Source: Neostapfia colusana
Lineage: Eukaryota; Streptophyta; Magnoliopsida; Poales; Poaceae
Reading direction: 5' to 3'
Assembly (NCBI GenBank): GCA_030760725.1
Contig: JASWHV010000009.1
Span: 90,322,780 to 90,386,779 of the forward strand
DNA: 64,000 nucleotides
Position numbers and translations under genes: made by a program. Below are positions 1-10,496 of the stretch, one piece after another (position 1 is the stretch's first letter; each line of letters opens with the position of its first letter). The notes under the pieces are model-generated. The model made no database searches, had not been told where the DNA came from, and saw only the letters and a program-made list of their open reading frames with translations.

Positions 1-1205
1 GCTCTGGTCTTCAAGATGGAGCTCCCGTCAGTGCGAACCAGCCTTTTCTTTGGCTGCCTGCTCGACTCTGCAGCGTCCTTCAGCGGTGAGCGAGGGCGCG
101 CTGCGGGTGCGGGTCCACCGGCCGACACCCAATCCTTCCCCTTGTTGAGAAATGGATACGGCACAGGCACCGCCTGGTCACTGGCGCCGCTTCCTCTGGA
201 GATCTCCACGCCACGAGAAGCGTCCCAGACCTGCCGTACGACGGCATCGATGTCGTCCAGCGTTGGCAACTCCTTCAGCAACCTCGACCATGCCGCCTGG
301 TTAAGGCAGACCGGCAAGCAACTCATCGACGGGTTGATGAAGTCGTCGGAGGTCGGGTCGAGGGATAACTTCAGCAGCATGATGGTCAGTATCTCCCTGT
401 CCGGGCTCAACCCAGGGCCGCCCTCCAGCTGGGTGAGATCGTTCTCCCCAATGTACAACCAGGCAGCACGGGTGCGCTGCTGAAGGGGAGCAATGTGGCA
501 CAACAGGAAGTCAGCCAAGACCATCAGCAACATTAGGCCCTCCTGCACCAAGAACTTGATCCTCACCAGCACGGGCTTGTAAGCTTCCTGCGAGTCGGAA
601 ATCTCATCCCCGACGGGATCCTTGCTGACCAGGGGCCCGCTCGGCAGCTCCAGGCGATCATGGGCGTCCGTCTGGATGATCACCCAGTCCTCCCTCTAGT
701 GCTCCCACTTGCCGAGGGAAAAGGATGCGATGTACGGAACCGAGTTATTGCCTCGGTGCTGGAAGTAGTAAGCCCCCAGGTGGCTTCTGTTTCTCCCCGA
801 GGCCCGCAAGATGAAGAACACTCAGAATAGCTGCACAGTCAGTCGCACGCACACAAACATCTCGCAGAAGTGGACGAAGACCGCCACTAATGCGAGAGTG
901 TGCGGCGTCAGGTGGTGGACCTAAAGCCCGTATACCTCCAGCAGCGTCAGCACGAAGGAGGATACCGGGAGAGCGAACACGGCCAGCACGTAGGAGGTGA
1001 AGAGGACAACCTTGCTGGGCTGCAGGCCGGTGAGCAGGATCATCCCGCGGTGGATCTTTCCGTCATACTCGGCCGGCTGCCAGCAGAGCAGCCACCTTAC
1101 GCGCCCGAGTTCTTCATCAGTTCGAAGGCGGGAGGAGTAAAGGCTGGATCTTCTCGGAACCGGAAGTTTCGAGCGCAAAGGAGGAAGGCGAAGAGCACAA
1201 GGCAC
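1..1205 (-). pseudogene. Decayed antisense extra ORF (Transposase_28 type) of a Tat-clade retrotransposon
   Basis: Reading the minus strand in a single frame from about 1205 to the window edge gives a protein matching the plant 'putative gypsy-type transposon' domain (Pfam Transposase_28) as I know it. Visible landmarks are LLTGLQPSKVVLF, LVAVFVHFCEMF, a YYFQHRGNNSVPY block near 720-770, and WVIIQTDAHDRLELPSG near 630-690. At least three in-frame stops interrupt it: 921-923, one near 845, and one near 697-700 right after the SLGKWEH motif. It is therefore a pseudogene, and it is cut by the window start. Published surveys of Tat-lineage Ty3/gypsy elements describe such ORFs lying antisense between pol and the 3' LTR. 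That matches the plus-oriented LTR found downstream at 1752. The function of the domain is unknown. Assignment to Tat is inference; the domain recognition is fairly secure. Confidence 0.65.
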
Positions 1206-1527
1206 GAGGAAGCAAGTAAGGAAACAATCGCCTTTCGCTGCAAAGTTTCCTTTACTATTCCTGCGACCCTTGGCAGAAAATCGTGTGCGGCGCCTAGGCT
1301 ATCACAGCCCCGCGCTACCACTTCTCCAATGACGGGTGGGAGCTAGGTCCGCCTGTCAGACAATGGGGGCAAGGCGGGCAGCGTCGCCGGAAAGAGGCTC
1401 AAGCGGTTCCCGAGAAAAGCAGCATGGCAGATTTGCAGAGGTCATCTCGGGAACCATCACGGTCAATGCCTGGAAATCGCTCCTCGAGCACGTCGCCATG
1501 ACCATCCAGTCAAGCATGGCCACGCGT

Positions 1528-1665
1528 CCACTACGCCAGGGGCGTGCTGCCGATTTGACTATCGAGTATGCCCACTACGCCAAGGACGTGTTGCCGCTTC
1601 GACTGCCAAGTACAACCACTCGCCCACTACGCCAAGGGCGTGTTGCCACTTCAACCACCAAGGTG
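1528..1665 (+). repeat. Short tandem repeats upstream of the Tat-type 3' LTR
   Basis: The phrase CCACTACGCCA(A/G)GG(A/G)CGTG recurs at 1528, 1572 and 1624 (spacings 44 and 52), each time followed by a variable TGCCG/TTGCC segment. It lies between the antisense ORF and the LTR. Tandem repeats in this 3' untranslated zone are common in Tat elements. No gene is visible between 1210 and 1750; the open frames there are repeat-derived. Confidence 0.6.
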
Positions 1666-1840
1666 CAAGTTCAAAGCAACCACACAGGAAGGAAAGACGG
1701 AGGCTCCACCTACGGGATCGTCGCCTCCCCCGAGGTTGGCCTGGGGGCCCCTGTCAGTACCCTGCAGACCGAGTACCCCGGTGTGGAGGCTTGAAGAGGC
1801 TCCATACCCCGCCTCCTTGTTGAGGCGGGCTCTGGTGCCT

Positions 1841-2183
1841 CCGTGTGTCCTCGGCCCCGGACCTAGCCTCCCCGATGAGGCGAGGTCCAGCGCTGCCACA
1901 TGTCCTCGGGCTCTGGGCCTAACCTCCCCGCTGATGAGGGCTCTAGAGCACCCACGTGTCCTTGGCCCTGGACCTGGCCTACCCACTGAGGTGAGGTCCG
2001 GTGCTGCCACGTGTCCTCGGGCTCCGGACCAGACCTCCCCGCTTAGGAGGGCTCCAGAGCTGTCACGTGTCCTCGGCCCAACACCTGGCCTCCCTGCTGA
2101 GGCAAGGTCTGGTGATGCCATGTGTCCCCAACCTCCGGGCTTAACCTCCCCGGTGAGGAAGGCTTCGGAGCCGCCACGTGTCC
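1841..2183 (+). repeat. 55/56-bp tandem array with CCACGTGTCC cores in LTR U3
   Basis: Seven copies of CC(A/G)(C/T)(G/A)TGTCC begin at 1841, 1896, 1952, 2007, 2063, 2118 and 2174. The spacings alternate 55, 56, 55, 56, 55, 56, suggesting a 111-bp dimer built from two related monomers. Between cores lie CTCCCCG and GAGGTCC(A/G)G-like segments. Four cores hold ACGTG, the core of plant G-box/ABRE sites. The array lies about 310 bp upstream of the TATA box, an enhancer position. Confidence 0.8.
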
Positions 2184-2493
2184 CACGATCCGCCATGGGT
2201 CGTGGGCCTCAGGAGTCAAGGAGGACGTGCGCAGTCCAATCACGCATTCAAGACTCGCGCGTTCCCCAGAAGCATGGCGCGCAGCGCACGCCTCCGCCCA
2301 CTCTTGGCAGTCATTACAGTGACAGAGCAGGGTGGTACGATGTGATAACGGCACAGTGTTGCATAGCTGACCGAGTAGGATGCGGCGATAAGACGGAGCC
2401 TTCTCCCACCATCATCAACCGCTACTCGGTCTGAGGCGTCCGACGTGTCAGACGGCGCGCCTTAACTCCTTCAATAGCGAGTACTAAAGTATC

Positions 2494-2500
2494 TATAAAT
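2494..2500 (+). promoter_or_regulatory. TATA box of the Tat-type LTR
   Basis: TATAAAT lies in a plausible U3 position downstream of the 55/56-bp array. A second A/T-rich candidate (ACATAAAAGG) lies near 2583. Transcription would run rightward. No direct evidence of activity. Confidence 0.45.
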
Positions 2501-3202
2501 ACCCTAGATCGTATGTAGGGTACGTACAACCGCGGGGCCACCTGTTGGGCCCCGGGCCACAGTGTAACTGCCCGGCCTTGAGACATAAAAGGACTGGGCA
2601 GCCTTCTAGAGAGGGGATTCAGTCCCAATCGACCCTCAGACTCACATACGCGCAAGCTCAAGCAATACAATACACAGTCCCGTGGACGTAGGGTTTTACG
2701 ATCCGGCGGCTCAAACCATGTAAATCCTGGTGTTCATCCCTGTTCTTCAAACTCGATCGATTTAGGGACGTTAGCCCCTTCAAACAACGAACCTCCGCGG
2801 ACTGCTCCAGTAGCGGGTAAAGGGGGAAGTGTCGCAGGTTATACTTCGATAGATAATACTGCAAAAGAGCTCCTATTGTTTTTATCATATTGTGATAAAA
2901 AATGAGTGTGTCCACAAACTAGTTTTCCAGAAGCTTTCTAACAAGACAACAGTGTATCAAATATATCTTATTGGGTTCAATGTAACCTCTTCAACAACGA
3001 AAAGTTGTAAAGCCGAGTTTGATTGCATAATGGGTGTAAGAATAAATTGTTGTTGGATATTGTGTTGAAGAAGATGCATCTTTTTTAATCTTATTAATGA
3101 AAGCAGTGAGCAAAAAGAAGTTTGGTGTGAAAATAAAAAAAACAATGCTAAACTACTGAATCGTCATACAACTCCGCCTATATATATCTAGATATAGCTA
3201 GT

Positions 3203-3260
3203 CCTAAGCCCGGGTAAAGGAGGAGTGTTGTGATAGCCTTGGCGAGCCAGCATTAAAATC
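3203..3260 (+). mobile_element. Probable fragment of a grass LINE-related repeat
   Basis: The run AAGCCCGGGTAAAGGAGGAG followed by TTGTGATAG and TTGGCGAGCCAG resembles a conserved stretch I recall upstream of a grass endonuclease/reverse-transcriptase element. Nothing coding accompanies it here, so it is at most a scrap. The rest of 2837-3532 is A/T-rich sequence in which I recognise nothing. Confidence 0.3.
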
Positions 3261-3532
3261 AGTCATTTCTATGAATATGAAACTCAAGTTTGGACTTTAT
3301 ATCTAGTCTACCTCAACATGTTTGACATAAAAGTTTTGTTGTTATAAACTACTGGACCGTCATCCTACGTTGGATGTTCATTTTTTAACTATATCCCCAC
3401 CTCAATACGTAGGTTAACAAAATACACATTAAATAAAATCTACCTTGCAGAGAACTGTGAAGCGCAAGATGCAAACAGCAGCTGAACTTTTGCTGTCGTT
3501 GAATTTATACGCCCCCAAATACAAAGGTGTTC

Positions 3533-3595
3533 TCTGCCGCCACTGAATACAAAGCCACTGTCTTTTCTGCCGCCACTGAATACAAAGCCACTGTC
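3533..3595 (+). repeat. Two perfect 30-bp direct repeats (33-bp period)
   Basis: A 30-bp unit beginning TCTGCCGCCACTGAATACAA occurs at 3533-3562 and again at 3566-3595, separated by TTT. A degenerate third copy (CTGCGGCTGAATACCAC) follows near 3595-3612. It lies just upstream of the F-box-like fragment. Confidence 0.85.
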
Positions 3596-3645
3596 TGCGG
3601 CTGAATACCACGTCGCTGTCCGTGTATATATACACGCCGCCGCCT

Positions 3646-3861
3646 ATGCAGAGTGAGAACCCGATCGAGGCGTGCAGGAGGTTCCGGGAGCTGGCGGCGC
3701 ACCCGCCACCCGGCTGTGCTGTATCGAGCGTCGGCTGCGGCTGTTTCCGCACGCGTGAGCAGATGGTCGGAGGCTCGGAGCTCTCGCACCAGTTCCTCCG
3801 GTGGTGCGCGGCAGCCGGCAACCTCCACGCCTGCTACTTCCTCGGCATGGTAGCCCGCTAG
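3646..3861 (+). pseudogene. Fragment of an F-box-family protein (At1g67623-like)
   Basis: A 71-codon frame starts at ATG 3646 and ends with TAG. It contains EACRRFRELAAHP and, near its C-terminus, FLRWCAAAGNLHACYFLGMV. That second block resembles the Cys-rich segment of plant F-box proteins like Arabidopsis At1g67623, in which a 'FL-x-C-x3-G-N-x3-Y-x2-GM(V/I)' stretch follows the F-box (family knowledge from memory). Full-length members are several times longer and carry an N-terminal F-box, which is absent here. GC content is much higher than in the flanks, as expected for a grass coding exon. It is most likely a captured or truncated gene piece. A TATATATACAC sequence lies about 20 bp upstream, so transcription cannot be excluded. 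Confidence 0.45.
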
Positions 3862-3962
3862 TTTGCCTCTTCGGCTCCACAGTTCTCCCAGTATAGATTT
3901 TATTTAAGATGTATAGTTCAAGATTGTTTTCTGTATTTTTACACTAAACTTCTTTTCTATTC

Positions 3963-4046
3963 TACCCCCTCTGTTCTCATATATTTGACGTTGAGTGAAC
4001 TAAAACTAGTTCACTCAACGTCAAATAAATCAGAACGAAGGGAGTA
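3963..4046. mobile_element. Stowaway-type MITE (Tc1/Mariner derivative)
   Basis: An 84-bp near-palindrome starts TACCCCCTCTGTTCTCATAT and ends with the complementary ...CAGAACGAAGGGAGTA. The centre is AACGTTGAGTGAACT / AGTTCACTCAACGT folded about ACTAG. The CTCCCTCCGTTC-like ends and TA target duplication are the Stowaway hallmark. A third, partial terminus (CAGAACGGAGGGAGTA) follows directly at 4047-4064, suggesting a nested or tandem insertion. Confidence 0.85.
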
Positions 4047-4064
4047 GTCAGAACGGAGGGAGTA

Positions 4065-5200
4065 GTCGCTACCATTAAGGCATTGCTTGGAGACTTGAAA
4101 ATAATATAAAGTGTAATGGTGATGCCGTAATTATGAATTTCTTTTTGCTAGAATCAACAATAGCTTTTTCTGATATCAAACGGATGCTCTCTGGTGATTA
4201 TTTTCTAATTGTTGAAGCATGACAGATACTGATTATTAAGCTACTATGCGCCGACCACTCGACCCCTAAAGATTAAGCTAGTGAAGGGCCGCAAACATGG
4301 AATATGAGTTGGCTACAATTTATTTTAATAAATCACGTCCGCCAGAATTCGTACTTGAGAGCTCTAGCCTTGATACCATGTTAAGCTACGATGCTCCGAC
4401 AACTTAACCCTAAAAACTTAAGCTGATGAAAAAAGGTAAGTAATTCACTTATATTTCAACACTGATCACTGCCAGCTCACGACTAAAACAGAAAACGAAA
4501 CCATCAGCAATAAATTCCTTTGTAATGAAGCAGACAACGATTAAAGAGATTAACTCTTTACCATGAAATTGAATATGTAAATCAGATTCATATTAATCTC
4601 CATGGAAAATTTTCATTTCAATCTCAAGTTTAGAAAAATCTCATTGATAGAATCCTTCACAATATAAAAGGCACAATACCAAGTTTCATAACTCTTCCAT
4701 TTGATTATACAATCCCTGGCCATCAGTTTGTACAAACTCTATTTGCAGCTCTTCCACTATCAGAGTTGATTCACAGATATATGTACAGGTCGTTCAAAAG
4801 AGAAAAATAACAGGATAGTAATAAGTACAAAAATTTAAAGCTCTGCAATAATGTTTTGTCTATTACGGCCTCTCATGCCACGTCAACCTGCAACAGTCAG
4901 TTTTTACTGTCATAAGAACTATTTGACCATTCCATGATAAGCGATGTGCCTAAAAGGAACGAAATCGGCTACAGTTAATTAGCAAATTTGATAGACATGT
5001 TATGGCAAAATTAGATGATTTATTGCATGAATATGAGATACATATATAAGGGTGCAGAGCATAGAAGTCGCACCCCATAGAGTCTGACTAGGACTCTAAC
5101 AGTCCTAGTAGGACCCTAACAGTGTTTGACTGGGACTCTACAAAATTGAATGAATGAAATAAACCCAACCAACCAATGTTGTCCTAAACAATCATTGGGA
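4065..5200. other. NRAMP1 3' flank, no gene recognised
   Basis: A/T-rich sequence without a supported coding frame. Two degenerate copies of a TTAAGCTAC(T/G)A(T)GC...CGAC...CCCTAAA phrase occur near 4235-4275 and 4380-4420; the second follows a CTTGATACCATGTTAAG stretch that resembles LTR/PBS debris. The NRAMP1 polyadenylation site should lie within the right-hand few hundred bases; I cannot place it with confidence. Confidence 0.5.
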
Positions 5201-8200
5201 TTAAACTAGCTGCTCCTTGTTTTCCTCATCGCCACTGTTGTTGACAACCTTTGAATTATCGGTATCGATAGTTTGGAGCTCATGGCAAGGCACGAACTTG
5301 ACTTTATCCTTCCTGAATGTTAGGTAGATCACAGAAGAGACGTAGAGCAGCGTAGGAGGGAACAAGATGATGCCAATGAGCACGTTACCGTAAATGGGTA
5401 GTGAGTTGTGAAGGATCCAGCCAACTAATTTTGTGCTCAGGAAGTAGATGTTTATACCAATAATCATCAACCCGAGCAGCCATGAGAACCCAATAATCTG
5501 CATGCGACCAACAAATGCATATACTATTAAGTCAACATTTTTTCTCATGAATGCCAACCAAAGCATGTTTGTAGTAAGTTCCATACTTACATAGATCGAG
5601 TTCTTATTTTCACCCATTTTGTTGCTACTGCTGCTGAACTTGAGAAGTGGTATGAGAGCAAATGGTAGCTCAAAGGACAGAATCACCTGCATCAAAGTTA
5701 CAGCAGATAAACTAACCAAGCAAGCCTTCTTACACTGTAACTAATGAATTCTGTAAACAAATGGTGTTATAAACTGACTGTAGATGCACCAGAGTGCAGT
5801 CAATATTACCGATGCAATTACAATGAGACGACCAGCTCCACTGGAACCACCAACGATGGAGATAATTAAACTTGGAACAATGGCAATGCTACGAGTCATC
5901 AAATTCCTCAGCCACTGTTTCATCTTGATGTCCAGGAAGCCCTGTACATAAAAACAAAATCAATTAGGTGCATGGTTGACTGAATGTAGGTTTAGCAATT
6001 GAAATGTGCCGGTTATGTACTTCAAGATTTATGGGCGAACCTATTTAAGGTTACGACAAACATGACACTATGCGTCCGAGAAAAAGAACATGTTGCTATG
6101 AAGTATCAGTTTAAGAAAAACTTTGAAACAAGAAAATTAGGTTGAAGAAGACACTAGTTCCTATCTAATTTATATGAAGATCATTTATACAGCACTGATT
6201 ATTACTTCTATAAAAAAACTGCAATGTTGTTTAACTTCTACTTTTGACTTGTTTACTGGTGTCATTCTCCTAGACATATACACAATGAATACTGAACTTT
6301 CATGTTTAATAATTGTGAAAACTGTATGATCATAATAATAATTAAAAAACTGCAACCGTTGATGTGTTTCTGAGTGTCATTCTCACATGATATATGTACA
6401 AATTTATCATATTACTAGTTGTGAATATTTAACAGGTTTGACTGCATATTTCAGAGCATCTATTTCACATATTACAGGTGTCAAACGAGGTCATTGATTG
6501 GTGAGCTGGGGATGGGTTTGCAGGTCGCCAGACTTGGGTGTCCTTGGTATTCATAATTTGGAAGTGCTCGGTTGGGCATCACATGCAGCGGTTGTGGTTG
6601 AGAAAAACCCAACATGACTGGACATGGGCCGAGATGAACATTCAGGTACACCCCAACATTGCTGCTATGTTCTCTATCTCGACGATCTCGATAGTGGGGG
6701 ATGGCGCAGAGACCTGGCCTACCTAACCAAGCTTTCTTTGAATATCTTCTGCTATGGGACTTACTTGAGGGGTTTCAGTTATCACCGGGAATTGAGGATC
6801 AGCTCCAATGGACTCCATCAGCCTCGGGTGTTTACTCATCCAAGTTGGCGTATGATTGCTTCTTTATGGGTGCGGTTCTGTTTGAGCCGACCAAGCATCT
6901 TTGGAAATCTTGGACACTGCCTATATGCAAGTTCTTACTATAGCTAGCTTCTTTGAATTGTCGTTGGACTGCGGAGAAATTGGCTCGACGAGGGATGGGC
7001 CTCCCGAGCAATGCCCACTTTTTGATCAAGATGATGAGACAGTCCAACACGTCCTAGCCACTTGTGTCTTTGCATGGGAGTTGTGGTTTAGGGGTTTTTC
7101 TTGGTGGGCCTGCAGCAATTCTCACCCTGCCACACTGATCTGTGTTCCAAGAGTGGTGGAGGATTGCTCACTTGAGTGTTCCTAAACACCAAAGAAAAGG
7201 TTTTGATTCTCTTGTGATCCTAGTTGCATGGTGGCTTTGAAACACAAGTATTTTTGTGGAGTCCTCCCCTAGTGTTCAAAAAATTCTCCTAGAAATGAGG
7301 GATGAGGCTAGGTTGTGGTGTATGGCTTGGCTGGAGCCTCGGGACTGAGCAGCATATGGCCCTGAGTGCTAGTGTGTGTTCAGTATCGAATGATCGAGTT
7401 GTAAGTGTCTACGGTCTACCGTTCTTAGGGCGGATTGTACTGGCCCTCTCGGAGCTTTCTTTTTCTTCTTAATACAATGATGCGCAGTTCTCCTGCACAT
7501 TCGAGAAAAAATATCTATTTTACACAGAAGTACCTGCATAATGTATTGCCCAGCATAAGTTCCAGTGATGGTCGAGCTCTGTCCAGAAGCCAAGAGTGCC
7601 ACACCATACACCACTGCACTGGACCTGCCTAGAACATTCTGAGGTACAAAATAACTAAGTACTTAATCATGTAATCAATTTTATAATTATAAAACTAGTG
7701 ATGGGTCAGCAATCACACAGTAGTACCCTGAGTAGGAAAGAGGAGGAGTCCAAGGTGAGGTCACTGCATTTTGCAGTCTCATTGGGTGAAAGGTCGCTCG
7801 AGCTACAGACGGTTCCAGAGACAGAGATGATGCATATATTGATGAGAAGTGCAACGAACAGAGCTATGCCACTTTCAAAGAGGAAGAACCTGCAAGCATC
7901 CTGAGGTGCAAGTAAACAAGTATGTTTATTGTTGCCGCTTTACAACAGCTGGACTGTTCATGAATTATGTCGGTCTATTATGCATAATAACTATAAAACA
8001 TGCATACAGTATATGTTCACCTTTATCCCTCTTACTGACGCCGGCGTGTTCCTCGACAGTACCAGGGCAGAATGCAAGAATAGATTGTGCCTGCGATTAA
8101 TTTAGGAAAAGAAAATAGTTATAACTGAAAGGAGTTGTGTTTAAAGCTGCGACTCTGGAGTGCAATTGTCCTAACAGATAATCTTAAGCTAGTGCATTAC

Positions 8201-10429
8201 TGTCGAGAATATTCTGTCACTATCAAGAACAGAGTCTCTTTATAAAAAAAGAGAAGAAAAATATGCCTTATAAAAATAAAATTACTTGGGCTCTTGATTG
8301 CTTACGGCATTACAAGAGCCCCAAGAAGAGCAATAGTGTCTCCCATAGCGCTCGACCCACTCAGCTTGGGTACGAATAATCCCTTGATGACCTCCTTAGC
8401 TGGCGGCTTGACTATGCTCATCTCGATGAAGAAACACACTGCCATGATAAACACCAGTAGTGCAACCAAAATTTCCAGCTTCCTAACCTAGTTAAATGTG
8501 AAGTCATCTCAGGCTATATATATGGACTTTTTTTAACTAATGAATGACTTGTACTGATCTGATTTCAGTACTGGAAGTTGTCTATTTAACCTTTTTTCCA
8601 TTATTTGTGAGAATTTTCGCGTATATCTTTTGCATAGGGTATTATGTAGTACAAGAAATGATTACCCCATATCTTTGAATCCCAAGTAGTAGAAGTGTGC
8701 TGGGGCCAGCAATGAGAACACCTACCCACACAGGAATGTGGAACAAGAGGTTGAAGGCAAAAGCTGTCCCTATTACTGCAAAATGTGAAGATTTGTAACG
8801 AGCAAATGGTGCAGTCAATGAATGACCAAAATATTAAATAATTAGTATTTTCTACTAATGAAACCACAAAAAATAATTCTATTGTTTCTATCATTATTGA
8901 TCAATTTTTTTGTACCAAGATGACATGCATGCAAAGTTCTACGAAGATAAACAGCAGACCAATGTATCATACCCATAAATATAAATTATCGTTTTGGCTT
9001 GTGCAATTATAATTGGTTTGGAAGGAATCTCAGAGGGACTATAATTAATTTTGCTGAATGAAGATCATGACAGTTAAATACCAATATTCTACTGAGAGTT
9101 GTCATGTTAAGGCTAACCTTCTGGGATATCTGCAGCTATCACTGCTAACTCTGCGAACAGCCACAGGAAGATTCTAACCCATACTGGATACTCTGACTTG
9201 CATAACTCAGCGAGATGCCGTCCTGCATCAGTGAACAACCATTAATGTGAACTTGTATTACTGCATACACCATTATATTACAAATAGTACCTGTAACTAC
9301 TCCGAGATTAGCTGATAGGGACTGTATAATTAGCGCAAAGATAAGGCCAATCAGGATCACCCAGAGGAGCTGCAAAAGATAGAAATTAAGAACAAATGTC
9401 AAAGCAATGTACTTGTTTTGTTTCGTCCTGAATCAGACTGTAGATATCTAGGGCGATGGGCATGCAGGAAGACCAGCTGGACTAGACATGGGTTTAAGAT
9501 CTGAAAAGGCGAGCCAATGTACCTCATATCTGTGATTAGCTCCGGCTTGCAAATCTGTCTCCACTGTTTCAATTTGACAAATATGAGGACCAAATTAAAA
9601 TGCAGCGTATACCAGAGGGAACAAAGGAGAAAAAGTAGAAGTGGTTCGTACTTACAGTTTCCGGGGTCGAGGTAGGCCAAGCAGACCATAAAGCCTGGGC
9701 CAACGTGATGCAAAAACCTTTGCCACGCTGGTTCCTGCATGTGTTATACAGCACCAAGACATCGCTAAGAATACTGATGACCTATTAACTAAAACAAGAG
9801 TCGGAACAATGGAAAGAAGAACAATCCACTGAGTTATAATGCCGCACGGACGACCAAGTAACTAATACTGCAAGCATGTTCCATAAACGCTCATAACATA
9901 TGAAATTAACAAGAAACTGAGACTGGGGAGAAAATGAAGGAGAAAATAGATAAACTTATAACATATAGAACGTGAAAAGACTGATGAATAAACAAACGAA
10001 GGCTAATCACTTTTGTTTTTGAACTGGGCGGTTGCTAAGGGCCGAGGACTGACTTCGCAACCCAACCGGCATGCCGTGACAGGTGTATGGACCAACCAAA
10101 GCGCGAGGCCGTCGGCATTCCCGCAAACACGATGAGCGCGTAGCGAAAAAGTCCACTCTTCCTCCCCGGGAGTCAACAATGTAACGATGGATGGATGAGG
10201 ATGCCATATTGCCGTGCCAATAGTGTTCGGCTGCTGTCGACGAAGGTGATCGAGTTTCCGGCTTTCGACCTACGCGCGGTGGCGGCGGAGCCAACCAGGC
10301 AGCCTCGGTCAGAGCAAGGACTACGTACGGCAGGCGGTCGATCTTTACCTTAACCGAAGCGGGACCGTTACCACCTTTCCGGCCGGCGAGCGCCTCGACG
10401 TCCACATGATGCGCTCCCCCGGCGTCCAT
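5201..10429 (-). CDS. NRAMP1: Natural resistance-associated macrophage protein 1 (NRAMP1), divalent metal transporter, 13 exons
   Basis: Proton-coupled divalent metal (Fe/Mn/Cd class) transporter, expected in the plasma membrane. Exons in transcript order: 10429-10349, 9734-9656, 9563-9523, 9369-9291, 9222-9118, 8775-8666, 8487-8306, 8090-8021, 7900-7727, 7638-7534, 5941-5810, 5686-5591, 5497-5201. All 12 introns are GT-AG and phases agree; 1551 nt give 516 residues with no stop or frameshift, the normal family length. Key motifs: DPGN in the first membrane helix (residues 50-53), ALVMPHN in helix 6 (Met225-Asn228), and the consensus transport motif GQSSTITGTYAGQYIMQ (326-342). DPGN rather than DPSN argues against the aluminium transporter Nrat1. 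The SSSSNKMGENKNSIY and STKLVGWILHN segments match rice NRAMP1 rather than NRAMP5 as I recall them. The C-terminal tail is short and acidic. The start was chosen because exon 1 splices in phase to EPAWQRF; only exon 1 (27 residues) is weakly conserved. Confidence 0.93.
6458..6469. repeat. Left target-site duplication of the intronic LINE
   Basis: ATCTATTTCACA here matches ATCTATTTTACA at 7513-7524 in 11 of 12 positions, on the two sides of the LINE fragment. The right copy follows the A-tail, as target-primed reverse transcription predicts. Confidence 0.7.
6470..7512 (+). mobile_element. 5'-truncated LINE (L1-type) inserted in NRAMP1 intron 10
   Basis: It lies opposite to NRAMP1 inside its 1.6-kb intron 10 (7533-5942). 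Plus-strand frames around 6690-7120 show the reverse-transcriptase zinc-binding domain (zf-RVT) found at the C-terminus of plant L1 elements: QWTPSASGVYSSKLAY, then HLWKSWTLPICKF, EKLARRGMGLPS and the region of the usual Cys-rich block, but spread over several frames with stops. The 3' end has the grass LINE tail (AATACAATGATGCGCAGTTC ... TTCGAGAAAAAA). Imperfect target-site duplications ATCTATTTCACA (6458-6469) and ATCTATTTTACA (7513-7524) bound it. It is dead. Its antisense placement leaves the host splice sites untouched. Confidence 0.8.
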
Positions 10430-10496
10430 CTCCGCCTCCGCCCGGCGCGGTGATCCGAGTACGTCAAGACGTGACGACGGCGGTCAGCGACTAGTA

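Larger units (their letters stand above)
1752..2836 (+). mobile_element. 3' LTR of a Tat-type Ty3/gypsy element (plus orientation)
   Basis: The left edge is placed at TGTCAGTACCC, just after a GGCCTGGGGGCCCC purine-rich stretch, a junction style typical of grass gypsy LTRs. It contains an array of seven CACGTG-centred units (1841-2183), a TATA box at 2494 and an R/U5-like stretch (2680-2760) with a GTAGGGTTTTACG motif common to grass gypsy LTRs. The right edge is uncertain; GTGTCGCA at 2836 is a plausible CA terminus. The upstream interior is only the decayed antisense ORF, and the 5' LTR lies outside the window. Confidence 0.55.

Noticed and set aside
1841..2183. Regularly spaced repeats as a CRISPR-like array
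   Set aside because: Units are imperfect throughout with no distinct spacers, and the context is a plant LTR. It is a minisatellite.
1568..2434. 288-codon plus-strand frame and its 181-codon antisense shadow
   Set aside because: Composed of the 55/56-bp tandem units read through; the Pro/Gly/Arg periodicity is a repeat artefact.
5201..5719. Reading the terminal NRAMP1 frame as one 172-codon exon
   Set aside because: The stretch between 5590 and 5498 starts GTAAGT and ends GCAG, and its removal gives the conserved ENKNSIY-IIGFSW join; it is intron 12.
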